This document shows, piece after piece, positions 26,571 to 34,977 of a DNA stretch of 64,000 bases. Position 1 is the first letter of the stretch; the number at the start of each line of letters is the position of its first letter. This stretch comes from Methylobacterium brachiatum (lineage in GTDB: Bacteria > Pseudomonadota > Alphaproteobacteria > Rhizobiales > Beijerinckiaceae): contig NZ_JAJALK010000001.1 of assembly GCF_020523825.1 (NCBI RefSeq), positions 372,001 to 436,000 on the forward strand, read 5' to 3'. The translations under genes and the position numbers were made by a program. A model generated the notes under the pieces. The model worked only from the letters and a program-made list of their open reading frames with translations. It made no database searches and was not told the origin of the DNA.

Positions 26571-27693
26571 GGGCGGCCCCCTGGGCGGCGTCTTGAGCGG
26601 CGTCTTGGGCCGGCGGCAGATAGCCGAGGAAGTCGGCCGGGATGCCGAGGCCGGCGAGATAGGCCTGGGCCCGGGCGGTGACGTCCGGTCCCGGCGAAAG
26701 GCCGACGGCCAGGGAGCCGAAGCGCTGGCCGCCGATCTCGTCCACCGCGCCCGCCAGGATCACGGCCTCGATCCCGGTCTCGCGGGCGAGTCGGGCGATG
26801 ATCGCGGTGTCGGCCTGCGCCCCCCGCAGCGACAGGCGCAGCACCGGCACGCCACCGGGCCGCGGATCGGCGGAGATCCGCTCGGCGAGGCCGGCCGGCA
26901 GGTCGAGCCCGACTTCGCCCGCGAGCAGGCTGCGGGTCACCTCGGCCTGGGGCCGGGTGAACACCTCGTAGACCGTGCCGCGCTCCACGATCGCGCCGCG
27001 GTCGATCACCGCCACATCGTCGGCGACCGCCCGGATCACCGACATCTCGTGGGTGATGAGCACGATGGTCAGGCCGAGGTCGCGGTTGATCCTCTTCAGC
27101 AGGGCCAGGATCGAGCGCGTCGTCTCCGGATCGAGGGCGGAGGTGGCCTCGTCGGAGAGCAGCACGTCCGGCTCGGTGGCGAGCGCCCGCGCGATGCCGA
27201 CGCGCTGCTTCTGGCCGCCGGACAGCTCCGCCGGGTAGCGGCCGGCCTGCGCCTCAAGCCCGACGAGGGCGAGCAGTTCCGCGACGCGCGCCCGGATCGC
27301 CGCGCGTTTCCAGCCCGCAAGCTCCAGCGGCAGGGCGACGTTGTCGGCGACGTTCCGCGAGGACAGCAGGTTGAAGTGCTGGAAGATCATGCCGACCCGG
27401 GCCCGCACATTCCGCAGGTCCCGCTCGGACAGGCTCGACACCTCGGCGTCGCCGACCACGACCCGGCCGGCGCTCGGCCGCTCGAGGCCGTTGATCAACC
27501 GGATCAGCGTCGACTTGCCCGCGCCGGAGCGCCCGATCACCCCGAGGACCGTGCCGGCCGGGACCGAGAGGTCGATCCCCGAGAGCGCCGAGACGAGCGC
27601 CGCGCCCTTCCGCGCCGGATAGGTCTTCGAGACGTTCTCGAACCGGATCAACGGCGTGCTGGCGGGTTCGCTGGACGGCGGCAGGGTGGACAC
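26560..27693 (-). CDS. metN: Methionine ABC transporter ATP-binding protein (MetN)
   Basis: A 377-residue ABC ATPase with Walker A VIGRSGAGKSTLIRLINGLE, Q-loop MIFQHFNLLSSRNVADNVAL (the MetN FNLL form), signature LSGGQKQRVGIARAL, Walker B VLLSDEATSALDPETT and H-loop VLITHEMSVIRA. A C-terminal NIL-type regulatory domain (about residues 270-360, LRLSLRGAQADTAIIARLAR) is consistent with methionine feedback inhibition known for MetN. The Ala/Gln-rich tail repeats AAQDAAQ. It is the first gene of metNIQ and faces the ssuA-like operon across a 440-bp divergent region. Confidence 0.9.
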   Translation of the reverse strand: MSTLPPSSEPASTPLIRFENVSKTYPARKGAALVSALSGIDLSVPAGTVLGVIGRSGAGKSTLIRLINGLERPSAGRVVVGDAEVSSLSERDLRNVRARVGMIFQHFNLLSSRNVADNVALPLELAGWKRAAIRARVAELLALVGLEAQAGRYPAELSGGQKQRVGIARALATEPDVLLSDEATSALDPETTRSILALLKRINRDLGLTIVLITHEMSVIRAVADDVAVIDRGAIVERGTVYEVFTRPQAEVTRSLLAGEVGLDLPAGLAERISADPRPGGVPVLRLSLRGAQADTAIIARLARETGIEAVILAGAVDEIGGQRFGSLAVGLSPGPDVTARAQAYLAGLGIPADFLGYLPPAQDAAQDAAQGAARVA

Positions 27694-28133
27694 AGCCTGT
27701 GGGTGCTCCTCGAGCGGGACCGGTGGGTCCGCAATGCTATCGGGTGATCCGCAAGCGATCTGTATGACGGCCGACGCCGAGAGCGGTCAAGGAAAGGCGG
27801 GCACATAGTTTCCCGGCTCCAGAGAACGTTTTTTTGTGTTTCGCAATTCAGGCAGAATAATTTTTCCAGCCAAGATCGCCGATTGGCCTTGGCTCAGGGC
27901 GAGTGCGCAAAACCCAATTCCGGGGGACTCACGGCGTGCGGAAGTCTCCATCCTTCATCCTGTCGCCTGAGGAGAAGGTCTGTTCTTCGAAGCGCCGCGA
28001 ATTCGAAACCTTGTTTCATTGATCGCCCGACGCCCGCGGGCTTCAATAATGGTCACGCGCTCCCGCAGCCGTCGAACCGAGGATGTCGGTTCCGGCGTGC
28101 ACGACGCCGGGCGCTCACCGACCGGAGTCCACG
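27694..28133. other. Divergent regulatory region between metN and the sulfonate operon
   Basis: About 440 bp without a supported gene, including an AT-richer part at about 27810-27870 with a run of seven T residues. It must carry promoters for both divergent operons, which serve sulfur supply. I looked for a SAM-II-like riboswitch upstream of metN and did not recognise one. Confidence 0.45.
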
Positions 28134-29120
28134 ATGACCGACGATACGCCCGCAGGACGGTTCCCGTCCCGCCGGACGCTCCTCTTGGCCGGCCTGGGCG
28201 CGGCGGCGCTGCCCGTCGCGTCGCCTCCGGCGCGTGCGGCAGCGCGCGAGGTGAAGATCAGCATGCAGCGCTCCTCGGTGTTGTTCACGATCCTCAAGGT
28301 GAAGGGCACCCTGGCCGAGCGCCTGGCGCCGCTCGGCTTCACGCCGACCTGGCACCTGTTCACCAACGTCCTCGAACCGATGAATGCCGGCGCGGTCGAC
28401 ATCCATGCCGACGTCGCCGACGCGGTGCCGATCTTCACCCAGTCGGCGCGGGCGCCGCTGACCTTCTACGCCCGCGAGCGCGGTGCGCCGGCCGCCGAGG
28501 CGATCATCGTGCCGGCGGATTCGCCGATCCGCACGGTCGCCGACCTCAAGGGGCGGACGGTGGGCGTCTCGCGCGGGTCCGGCAGCCACTACGTCCTGGC
28601 CGCGGCCCTGAAACGGGCGGGCCTCGGCTTCGACGACATCCGGCCGGCCTATCTCCAGGCGCCCGAGGGGGCGGCCGCCTTCGAGCAGGGCAGCCTCGAT
28701 GCCTGGTCGATCTGGGACCCGTTCCTGGCCTTCGCCGAGGCCAAGCGGCCGGTCCGCACCATCGCGGACGGGTCCGGCCTGACCAGCTACCACCGCTACT
28801 ACCTCGTGAACGACAGCTTCGTCGCCGCCCATCCGGAGGTGGTCGCCACGGTGTACCGGGCGCTGGTCGAGGCGGGGCAGTGGGCGAAGGCCAACCCGGA
28901 GGCGGCGGTGGCGCTGCTCGCCCCCGTCTGGGGCGACCTGCCCCCCGCCGTCGTGGCGGCAGCCAATGCCCGGCGCACTTACCTGGTGGAGCCGGTGGAG
29001 CGGGGGCAGCTCGGCGAGCAGCAGGCGATCGCCGACACCTTCCTCGACGCCAAGCTGATTCCGCGCCGGATCGACGCCACCGACGTCCCGGTCTGGACGC
29101 CGCCGGCGGTGAAGGGCTGA
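28134..29120 (+). CDS. Sulfonate-binding protein (SsuA-like, second copy)
   Basis: A 328-residue periplasmic binding protein with a Tat-like signal (SRRTLLLAGLGAAALPVAS). The mature part reads VKISMQRSSVLFTILK, AGAVDIHADVADAVPIFTQS, GRTVGVSRGSGSHYVLAAAL and LDAWSIWDPFLAFAEA, closely parallel to the protein at 19325-20281, so the two are paralogues. The ATG at 28134 has GGAG nine bases upstream. It is followed four bases later by a flavin-dependent monooxygenase gene, with no permease or ATPase in its own operon; it may dock to the SsuBC proteins encoded at 20.4-22.2 kb. Confidence 0.85.
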   Translation: MTDDTPAGRFPSRRTLLLAGLGAAALPVASPPARAAAREVKISMQRSSVLFTILKVKGTLAERLAPLGFTPTWHLFTNVLEPMNAGAVDIHADVADAVPIFTQSARAPLTFYARERGAPAAEAIIVPADSPIRTVADLKGRTVGVSRGSGSHYVLAAALKRAGLGFDDIRPAYLQAPEGAAAFEQGSLDAWSIWDPFLAFAEAKRPVRTIADGSGLTSYHRYYLVNDSFVAAHPEVVATVYRALVEAGQWAKANPEAAVALLAPVWGDLPPAVVAAANARRTYLVEPVERGQLGEQQAIADTFLDAKLIPRRIDATDVPVWTPPAVKG

Positions 29121-29124
29121 GCCG

Positions 29125-30168
29125 ATGGCCGACGCACCCCGTTTCGGCATCTGGGCCGCCGTCCACGGCTCCCGGGCCGCCCATCACGATCCCGACGAAC
29201 CGGACGACGCGAGCTGGGAGCGCAACCGCGCCCTGGTGCTGGAGGCCGAAGCCCTCGGTTTCGATTCGGTGCTGGTCGCCCAGCACACGATGAACCCCTA
29301 CGACGAGAACCGCGACCAGCTCGAAGCCTGGACCGCCGCGGCGGCTCTGGCGGCCCTGACCCGGCGGATCGAGATCATCGCGGCGATCAAGCCGGGCCTG
29401 TACCACCCGGTGGTGCTCGCCAAGATGGCGCTCCAGATCGAGCATGTCAGCGGCGGCCGCTTCGCGCTGAACCTCGTGAATGCCTGGAACCGGGCCGAGT
29501 TCGAGCGGGCCGGCCTGCCGTTCCCGGCCCATGACGACCGCTACGCCTACGGGCGCGAGTGGATCGCCCTCGTGGACCGGCTGATGCGCGGCGAGCGCGT
29601 GACCTTCGCGGGCGCGCATTTCCAGGTCCAGGATTACCAGCTCCGCCCCGCCGGCACCGACCGGCCGCGGCCCCGGATCTATCTCGGCGGCGAATCCGAG
29701 CCGGCCCGGGCCCTGGCGGCCGATCACGCCGATATCTGGTTCATCAACGGCCAGCCGCTCGCGGATGTCCGCGGCCTGATCGCCGATGTCGCAAGCCGTC
29801 CCGCGGCCAACGGGCCGCTGCGCTACGGCCTCTCGGCCTTCGTCATCGCCCGCGAGACCGATGCGGCGGCGGAGGCCGAGCACGACCGCCTCCTCGCCCT
29901 GGCGCAGCGCGACGCGGCTCTGCGCGCCAACACCCGTGCCCGGACCGATACGGCGAGCGTCATGTTCGCCAAGACCGACGCGGCGGCGAGCCGCCATGTC
30001 GGCACCAATGGCGGCACCGCGGCCGGCTTGGTCGGCAGCTACGAGACGGTCGCGGCCCGCATCCGCGCCTTCCACGCGGCCGGTATCGACCTATTCATGC
30101 TGCAATTCCAGCCATTCGAGGCCGAGATGCGCCGGTTCGCCGAGCAGATCCTGCCGCGCGTTCGCTGA
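29125..30168 (+). CDS. LLM-class flavin-dependent monooxygenase (SsuD/SfnG-like)
   Basis: A 347-residue bacterial-luciferase-fold enzyme that uses FMNH2 and O2. It has EALGFDSVLVAQHTMNPYDE, IEIIAAIKPGLYHPVVLAKM, HVSGGRFALNLVNAWNRAEF, HDDRYAYGREWIALVDRLM and RIYLGGESEPARALAADHAD, as in alkanesulfonate monooxygenase SsuD and dimethylsulfone monooxygenase SfnG. The product releases sulfite (or sulfinate) from organosulfur compounds for assimilation. It starts four bases after the binding-protein gene and is followed 13 bases later by the NtaA-type monooxygenase, so all three are co-transcribed. Which sulfonate or sulfone is used cannot be decided. Confidence 0.83.
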   Translation: MADAPRFGIWAAVHGSRAAHHDPDEPDDASWERNRALVLEAEALGFDSVLVAQHTMNPYDENRDQLEAWTAAAALAALTRRIEIIAAIKPGLYHPVVLAKMALQIEHVSGGRFALNLVNAWNRAEFERAGLPFPAHDDRYAYGREWIALVDRLMRGERVTFAGAHFQVQDYQLRPAGTDRPRPRIYLGGESEPARALAADHADIWFINGQPLADVRGLIADVASRPAANGPLRYGLSAFVIARETDAAAEAEHDRLLALAQRDAALRANTRARTDTASVMFAKTDAAASRHVGTNGGTAAGLVGSYETVAARIRAFHAAGIDLFMLQFQPFEAEMRRFAEQILPRVR

Positions 30169-30181
30169 CTCAGGATCTCCA

Positions 30182-31510
30182 ATGAGCGCGCGCCGCGAAC
30201 TCCACCTCAACGTCAACCTGCTGCATGCCGGCGTCTATCCCTCGGCCTGGCGGCTGCCGGACAGCCGCCCGGACGCGTTCGTCGATATCGACCACTACGT
30301 GCGCGTCGCCCGGGTGGCGGAGCGCGGCAAGCTCGACGCGATCTTCCTGGCCGACACACCGGCGATCAACGACCGGATCGATCACCGGCCGTTCATGGCG
30401 CTCGAACCGACCATCGTGCTGGCGAGCGTGGCCGCCGCGACCACCCATATCGGGCTGATCGCGACCGCCTCGACCAGCTACAACGAGCCCTACAACCTCG
30501 CCCGGCGCTTCGCGACGCTCGACCTCGTCAGCCGCGGCCGGGTCGGCTGGAACGTGGTCACTACGGCGGACGCCGCAGCCGGCCGCAATTTCGGCTTTGC
30601 CGGGGCCTCCGAGCACGGGGCGCGCTACGCCCGGGCCCGGGAATTCACCCAGGTCGTTCACGCCCTCTGGGACAGCTGGGAGGACGACGCGCTCGTGGGC
30701 GACAAGGCGACCGGGCGCTTCGCCGACAGCGCCAAGGTCCATGCCATCGACCATCGCGGCACCCATTACAGCGTCGCCGGCCCGCTCACCGTGCCGCGCT
30801 CGCCGCAAGGGCGGCCCGTGACGGTGCAGGCCGGCGGCTCGGAGGACGGCCGCGACCTCGCCGCCGCCACCGCCGACGCGGTGTTCTCCCTGGCCCAGAC
30901 CATCCCGGACGGCGCGGCCTATGCCGCGGATCTGCGCGCCCGGGCCGCGCGCTATGGCCGGGATCCCGCCGCGATCGTCGTGCTGCCGGGCCTCGCCACG
31001 GTGATCGGCGGCACGGAGGCCGAGGCGCGCCGGCGCCAGGACGAACTCTGGGAGCTCGTGCCGATCGCGTACAGCCTCGCGCGCCTGGCCGGGACGCTGC
31101 GCATCGATCCCGAGCGGCTCGACCTCGACAAGCCGCTGCCCGACCCGCTGCCGCTGCCCCCCGACGCCAACCACACGATGTTCCAGGGCACCGTTGCGCT
31201 CGCCCGGCGGGACAACCTGACGGTGCGTCAGCTCCTGCGCGCGCTGGGCGGCGGCGTCGGCCACCGCATCATCGTCGGCACGCCCGAGCAGGTCGCTGAC
31301 GACATCGAGGCCTGGTTCCGCGCCGGCGCCGCCGACGGGTTCAACCTGATGCCGGACGTGCTGCCGGACGGCTTCGAGACCTTCGTGGACGCGGTCGTGC
31401 CGATCCTGCAACGGCGCGGCCTGTTCCGGCGGGATTACGAGGGCACGACGCTGCGCGAGCATCTCGGGCTCGAACGGGTCGCCTGGACCCCGCCCGCCGG
31501 CCGCCGCTAG
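30182..31510 (+). CDS. NtaA/SnaA/DszA-family FMN-dependent monooxygenase
   Basis: A 442-residue member of the nitrilotriacetate/dibenzothiophene-sulfone monooxygenase branch of the luciferase fold. Diagnostic parts are HYVRVARVAERGKLDAIFLA, ASVAAATTHIGLIATASTSY, LVSRGRVGWNVVTTADAAAG, LWDSWEDDALVGDK and YEGTTLREHLGL at the C-terminus, the hallmark end of this family. It consumes FMNH2 supplied by a separate reductase. In this operon it most likely attacks an organosulfur substrate, as DszA does; chelator oxidation is the alternative. A paralogue lies at 36352-37671. Confidence 0.85.
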   Translation: MSARRELHLNVNLLHAGVYPSAWRLPDSRPDAFVDIDHYVRVARVAERGKLDAIFLADTPAINDRIDHRPFMALEPTIVLASVAAATTHIGLIATASTSYNEPYNLARRFATLDLVSRGRVGWNVVTTADAAAGRNFGFAGASEHGARYARAREFTQVVHALWDSWEDDALVGDKATGRFADSAKVHAIDHRGTHYSVAGPLTVPRSPQGRPVTVQAGGSEDGRDLAAATADAVFSLAQTIPDGAAYAADLRARAARYGRDPAAIVVLPGLATVIGGTEAEARRRQDELWELVPIAYSLARLAGTLRIDPERLDLDKPLPDPLPLPPDANHTMFQGTVALARRDNLTVRQLLRALGGGVGHRIIVGTPEQVADDIEAWFRAGAADGFNLMPDVLPDGFETFVDAVVPILQRRGLFRRDYEGTTLREHLGLERVAWTPPAGRR

Positions 31511-31777
31511 CGCGCGCATGACCGGCCCGGATGCCGGTTCGACGGAAAGCGCGCGCGGATCGTCGCGGACTGAGCGTCGAGTCGGATTGCAACCCGGGCG
31601 GGAACGGCTTTAAGGCACTTTCGCTCGCCGCCATCGGTATCGGGCCGTGCTGTAAGCCCGCGCTGTCCCGTCGGCTCACGCGGCGCGTATGGAGCGCGGC
31701 CGCTGCAGCCGGCCGGCGCGCGATCGGATCGCCCCGGGCCCGATGGGCCGGCAGAACGTCAGGAAACCGGAACCGTC

Positions 31778-32626
31778 ATGGCGCGCACCGCATCCACGAA
31801 GCTCCCGCTCTGTGCCCTGGCGCTCACGCTGCTGGCCGGCGCGTTCGGCTCGGAAGCCCGTGCGGATGCAACCCTCGACCGGATCAAGGGCCGGCAGAAG
31901 CTGACGGTCGGGATCATCCTGTCGGGCGCGCCCTTCGGCTACATCGATCCGCAGAGCCGGGCCGAGAAGGGCTTCAACATCGATCTGGCGAAGGCGCTGG
32001 CCGAGAAGCTCGGCGTCAAGGTCGAGCTTGTCACCGTCACGCCGCCCAACCGGGTGCAGTTCCTGCAGCAGGGCAAGGTCGACGTCCTGATCGCCAACAT
32101 GCAGTTCACCGAGGATCGCGCGAAGATCATGGATCACGTGCAGACCCCGTACGACCGGGCCGGCGGGGCCGCGCTCGGCCGCAAGGACAGCGGGATCAAG
32201 GATTGGACGGACCTGAAGGGCAAGCCGGTCTGCATCTCGCAGGGTTCCAACTACGCGCAGCCCCTGGCCGACACCTATGGCGCCGAGGTGAAGGGCATTC
32301 CGAGCCAGCCGGAATCCATGTTGGCGCTGCAGGGCGGCAATTGCGTCATCGCCGTCCACGTCGCCCCGACGATCAAGCTGCTGCTCGCCGACCGCCCGGA
32401 CGCGTGGAAGGACTACGCCATCGTCATCCCGACCGAGCTGGAGCCGGCCGATTCGGTGATCTGGCTGCGCAAGGGCGAGCGCGACACCGGTGCGGCCCTG
32501 GACGCGGCGGTGCGCGAGCTGCACGCGTCGGGAGCCATGCTGGAGATGGCCAAGGCGAATCGCCTGGTCGATCCGACCTTCCTGGAGGAGGCACGGCGCA
32601 AATACGCCGCGCCCGCCAAGCCGTGA
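31778..32626 (+). CDS. Polar amino-acid-type ABC transporter substrate-binding protein
   Basis: A 282-residue type II periplasmic binding protein. After the signal peptide (LALTLLAGAFGSEARADATL) comes RQKLTVGIILSGAPFGYIDP, then KGFNIDLAKALAEKLGVKVE, FLQQGKVDVLIANMQFTEDR and LKGKPVCISQGSNYAQPLAD, all typical of the glutamine/cystine-type SBP family. The operon continues with two permeases, an ATPase, MmgE/PrpD and an NtaA-type monooxygenase, so the ligand may be a sulfur-containing amino acid or a related acid. It begins after a 267-bp gap that separates it from the upstream sulfonate operon. Confidence 0.82.
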   Translation: MARTASTKLPLCALALTLLAGAFGSEARADATLDRIKGRQKLTVGIILSGAPFGYIDPQSRAEKGFNIDLAKALAEKLGVKVELVTVTPPNRVQFLQQGKVDVLIANMQFTEDRAKIMDHVQTPYDRAGGAALGRKDSGIKDWTDLKGKPVCISQGSNYAQPLADTYGAEVKGIPSQPESMLALQGGNCVIAVHVAPTIKLLLADRPDAWKDYAIVIPTELEPADSVIWLRKGERDTGAALDAAVRELHASGAMLEMAKANRLVDPTFLEEARRKYAAPAKP

Positions 32627-32642
32627 TCGCGTCGCTGCCGGC

Positions 32643-33386
32643 ATGATCGACCAAGCCGTCCGGACCTTCGTCGCCCTCGCGGGCGAGGTCGGCCTGCACT
32701 ACGATTTCCTCCTGAGCCCGTCCGAGGTCCGGCCCTGGATCGCCGGCATGGGCACGACGCTCCTGCTCGTGCTCCTGGCGATCCCGCTGAGCCTCGCCGC
32801 GGGCGTGGCCTTCGCGGCGGCCCTGACCTCGGGCCGCCCGTGGCTCGCCGGACCGGTGCGGGCCTATGTCGAGCTCACCCGCAACACGCCGACCCTCGTC
32901 CAGCTCATGTTCGCGTTCTTCGCGCTCAACATGCTGCTGTCGAAGGCGCTCGGCGGCGCGGCGAACAACCCGTTCACGCCGTTCTTCTGGGTGGTGGCGG
33001 TGACCGGGCTCCACATCGCCGCCTTCCACGCGGAGGCCCTGCGCGGCGGGATCGAGGCCGTGCCCGCGGCCATGGTCGAGACCGCCCATGCCATCGGCTT
33101 CTCTTCGTTCGAGGTCCTGCGCTACGTGACGCTGCCGCTCGCCCTGCGCACGGCCATGCCGGCCATCGTGAACAACCTGGTCAACCTGGTGAAGCTGACC
33201 ACCATCGGGTCGGCGATCGCCGTGGGCGAGGTGACCTACGCCTCGATCATGATCTGGACGCAGCGCGACAACGTCCTCGAGCTGATGATCGTGATCCTGC
33301 TGTTCTTCGGGTTCATCAACACGGTGCTGTCGCAGATCGGCCGCTACGTGGAGCGCCGGCTCGCGGTCCCGGGATACGGCGTTTGA
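32643..33386 (+). CDS. Amino-acid-type ABC transporter permease 1
   Basis: A 247-residue inner-membrane permease of the His/Glu/Gln/cystine family. It shows MGTTLLLVLLAIPLSLAAGV, VELTRNTPTLVQLMFAFFAL (the RNTP motif typical of this family), the EAA loop VETAHAIGFSSFEVLRYVTLP and KLTTIGSAIAVGEVTY. It starts 16 bp after the binding-protein gene, and its stop overlaps the TTG start of the second permease. The pair would form the heteromeric channel. Confidence 0.87.
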   Translation: MIDQAVRTFVALAGEVGLHYDFLLSPSEVRPWIAGMGTTLLLVLLAIPLSLAAGVAFAAALTSGRPWLAGPVRAYVELTRNTPTLVQLMFAFFALNMLLSKALGGAANNPFTPFFWVVAVTGLHIAAFHAEALRGGIEAVPAAMVETAHAIGFSSFEVLRYVTLPLALRTAMPAIVNNLVNLVKLTTIGSAIAVGEVTYASIMIWTQRDNVLELMIVILLFFGFINTVLSQIGRYVERRLAVPGYGV

Positions 33387-34165
33387 GCACCGCGGCGCTC
33401 CCCGCGCGCGGCCGTGCCGCCCTCGGCCCGGCCTGGGCCTGGCTGGCGCTCGTCGCCGCCGGCTTCCTGCTGTGGACGGTGCTCGACGCCCGCCTCGCCC
33501 GGGACCTGCTCGACTGGCTGCCCTACCTCGCCTCGGGCTTTGCCATGAACATCCTGATCAGCGTGCTCGCCATGAGCGCGGGCACGCTCGCGGGCGTCAC
33601 GCTGGGGGCGATGGAGCTGTCGGCCTCGCGGCTCGTGCGGGCGCCGGCGGTGGCCTACGTCCAGGTCTTCCGCAACGCGCCGCACCTCGTGCTGATCTTC
33701 GCCACGACGTACATCTTCCCGTTCGAGATCGTGGTGGCCGGCAACTACCTGCCGTTTCCGGACTGGTTGAAGGCGGTGTTCGGCCTCGCCATTCCGGCGA
33801 GCGCCTACGTGGCCGAGATCGTCCGCGGGGCGATCCAGTCGGTCCCGACCACCCAGTGGGACGCCGCCAAGGGCGTCGGGATGTCCCGGGGCCAGACCCT
33901 GCGCTGGATCATCCTGCCCCAGTGCCTGCGCCGGGCGCTGCCCCCCTGGATGAACCTCTACGCCTCGATCACCATGAGCACGGCCCTGGCCTCCCTGGTC
34001 GGCGTCCACGAGCTGCTGCACGCCGCCACCGACGCGAGCACGGCGGTGCGCCGCGACGACTTCACCATCGCGGTCTACCTGACGGTGCTCGCCGCCTTCT
34101 TCCTCTTCTGCTTCCCGATCTCGCGCCTGACGCGGCGTCTCGAACGCCGCTTCGCCCCGCGCTGA
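33383..34165 (+). CDS. Amino-acid-type ABC transporter permease 2
   Basis: A 260-residue permease homologous to its upstream neighbour: LPYLASGFAMNILISVLAMS, VQVFRNAPHLVLIFATTYIF (RNAP in place of RNTP), GAIQSVPTTQWDAAKGVGMS (EAA loop), and SITMSTALASLVGVHELLHA. The reading frame requires a TTG start at 33383 inside the upstream stop (TTGA overlap); no in-frame ATG or GTG lies early enough to include the first helix. It is followed by the ATPase gene 17 bases later. Confidence 0.85.
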   Translation: MSTAALPARGRAALGPAWAWLALVAAGFLLWTVLDARLARDLLDWLPYLASGFAMNILISVLAMSAGTLAGVTLGAMELSASRLVRAPAVAYVQVFRNAPHLVLIFATTYIFPFEIVVAGNYLPFPDWLKAVFGLAIPASAYVAEIVRGAIQSVPTTQWDAAKGVGMSRGQTLRWIILPQCLRRALPPWMNLYASITMSTALASLVGVHELLHAATDASTAVRRDDFTIAVYLTVLAAFFLFCFPISRLTRRLERRFAPR

Positions 34166-34182
34166 AGGCTGTACCCCGCCCC

Positions 34183-34977
34183 ATGGCACAGGATTCCACC
34201 GCCCGGCCGATCCTCGTCGAACTGCAGGACGTCCACCTGTCCTTCGGGGCGGCCGAAGTCCTCAAGGGCATCGATCTGACGGTCGCGAAGGGGGACGCGG
34301 TCTCGATCATCGGCCCGTCCGGATCGGGCAAGTCCACGATCCTGCGCTGCATCAACGGCCTCGCCCAGCCGCAGGCGGGGCGGATCACCGTGGCCGGGAC
34401 CCGGGTCGACACCCTGCGCAATGAGGCCGAGCGGATCGCCCTGCGCAAGCGCATCGGCATCGTGTTTCAGCAATACAACCTGTTCCCGCACCTCACCGTG
34501 CTCGAGAACATCACCATCGCGCCGACCCGCATCCTCAAGGTGCCGCGGGCCGAGGCCGAGGCCCTGGCCCGCGATCTGCTCGCCCGGGTCCGCCTGGCCG
34601 ACAAGGTGGCGGCCTATCCGGGCGAATTGTCCGGCGGCCAGCAGCAGCGCGTCGCCATCGCGCGGGCGCTGACCATGCGGCCCGAGCTCGTCCTGTTCGA
34701 CGAGGTCACGTCCGCCCTGGACCCTGAGATGGTCGGCGAGGTGCTCGCCGTCATCCGCGAGCTCGTCCGCGACGGGCTGACCAGCATCCTCGTCACCCAC
34801 GAGATGCGTTTCGCCGAGGAAATCAGCGACACGATCGCCTTCACCGAGAACGGCCGGATCGTCGCCCAGGCCCCGCCGGCCGAGCTGTTCTACCGGTCCG
34901 GCAATCCGCGCATCCGCCAGTTCATCGGCGGCTTCCAGGGCTACCGGGACGCCGTGCAGGATCGGGAGGGAATCTGA
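34183..34977 (+). CDS. Amino-acid-type ABC transporter ATP-binding protein
   Basis: A 264-residue ABC ATPase of the GlnQ/HisP class: Walker A IIGPSGSGKSTILRCINGLA, Q-loop IVFQQYNLFPHLTVLENITI (the YNLFPH form typical of polar amino-acid importers), LSGGQQQRVAIARAL, Walker B LVLFDEVTSALDPEMVGEVL and ILVTHEMRFAEEISD. It energises the two permeases encoded just upstream. Its stop TGA overlaps the ATG of the MmgE/PrpD gene (TGATG), so that enzyme belongs to the same translational unit. Confidence 0.9.
   Translation: MAQDSTARPILVELQDVHLSFGAAEVLKGIDLTVAKGDAVSIIGPSGSGKSTILRCINGLAQPQAGRITVAGTRVDTLRNEAERIALRKRIGIVFQQYNLFPHLTVLENITIAPTRILKVPRAEAEALARDLLARVRLADKVAAYPGELSGGQQQRVAIARALTMRPELVLFDEVTSALDPEMVGEVLAVIRELVRDGLTSILVTHEMRFAEEISDTIAFTENGRIVAQAPPAELFYRSGNPRIRQFIGGFQGYRDAVQDREGI

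Noticed and set aside
27694..28133. Possible SAM riboswitch upstream of metN
   Set aside because: I could not find the conserved pseudoknot elements of SAM-I or SAM-II riboswitches on the minus strand.
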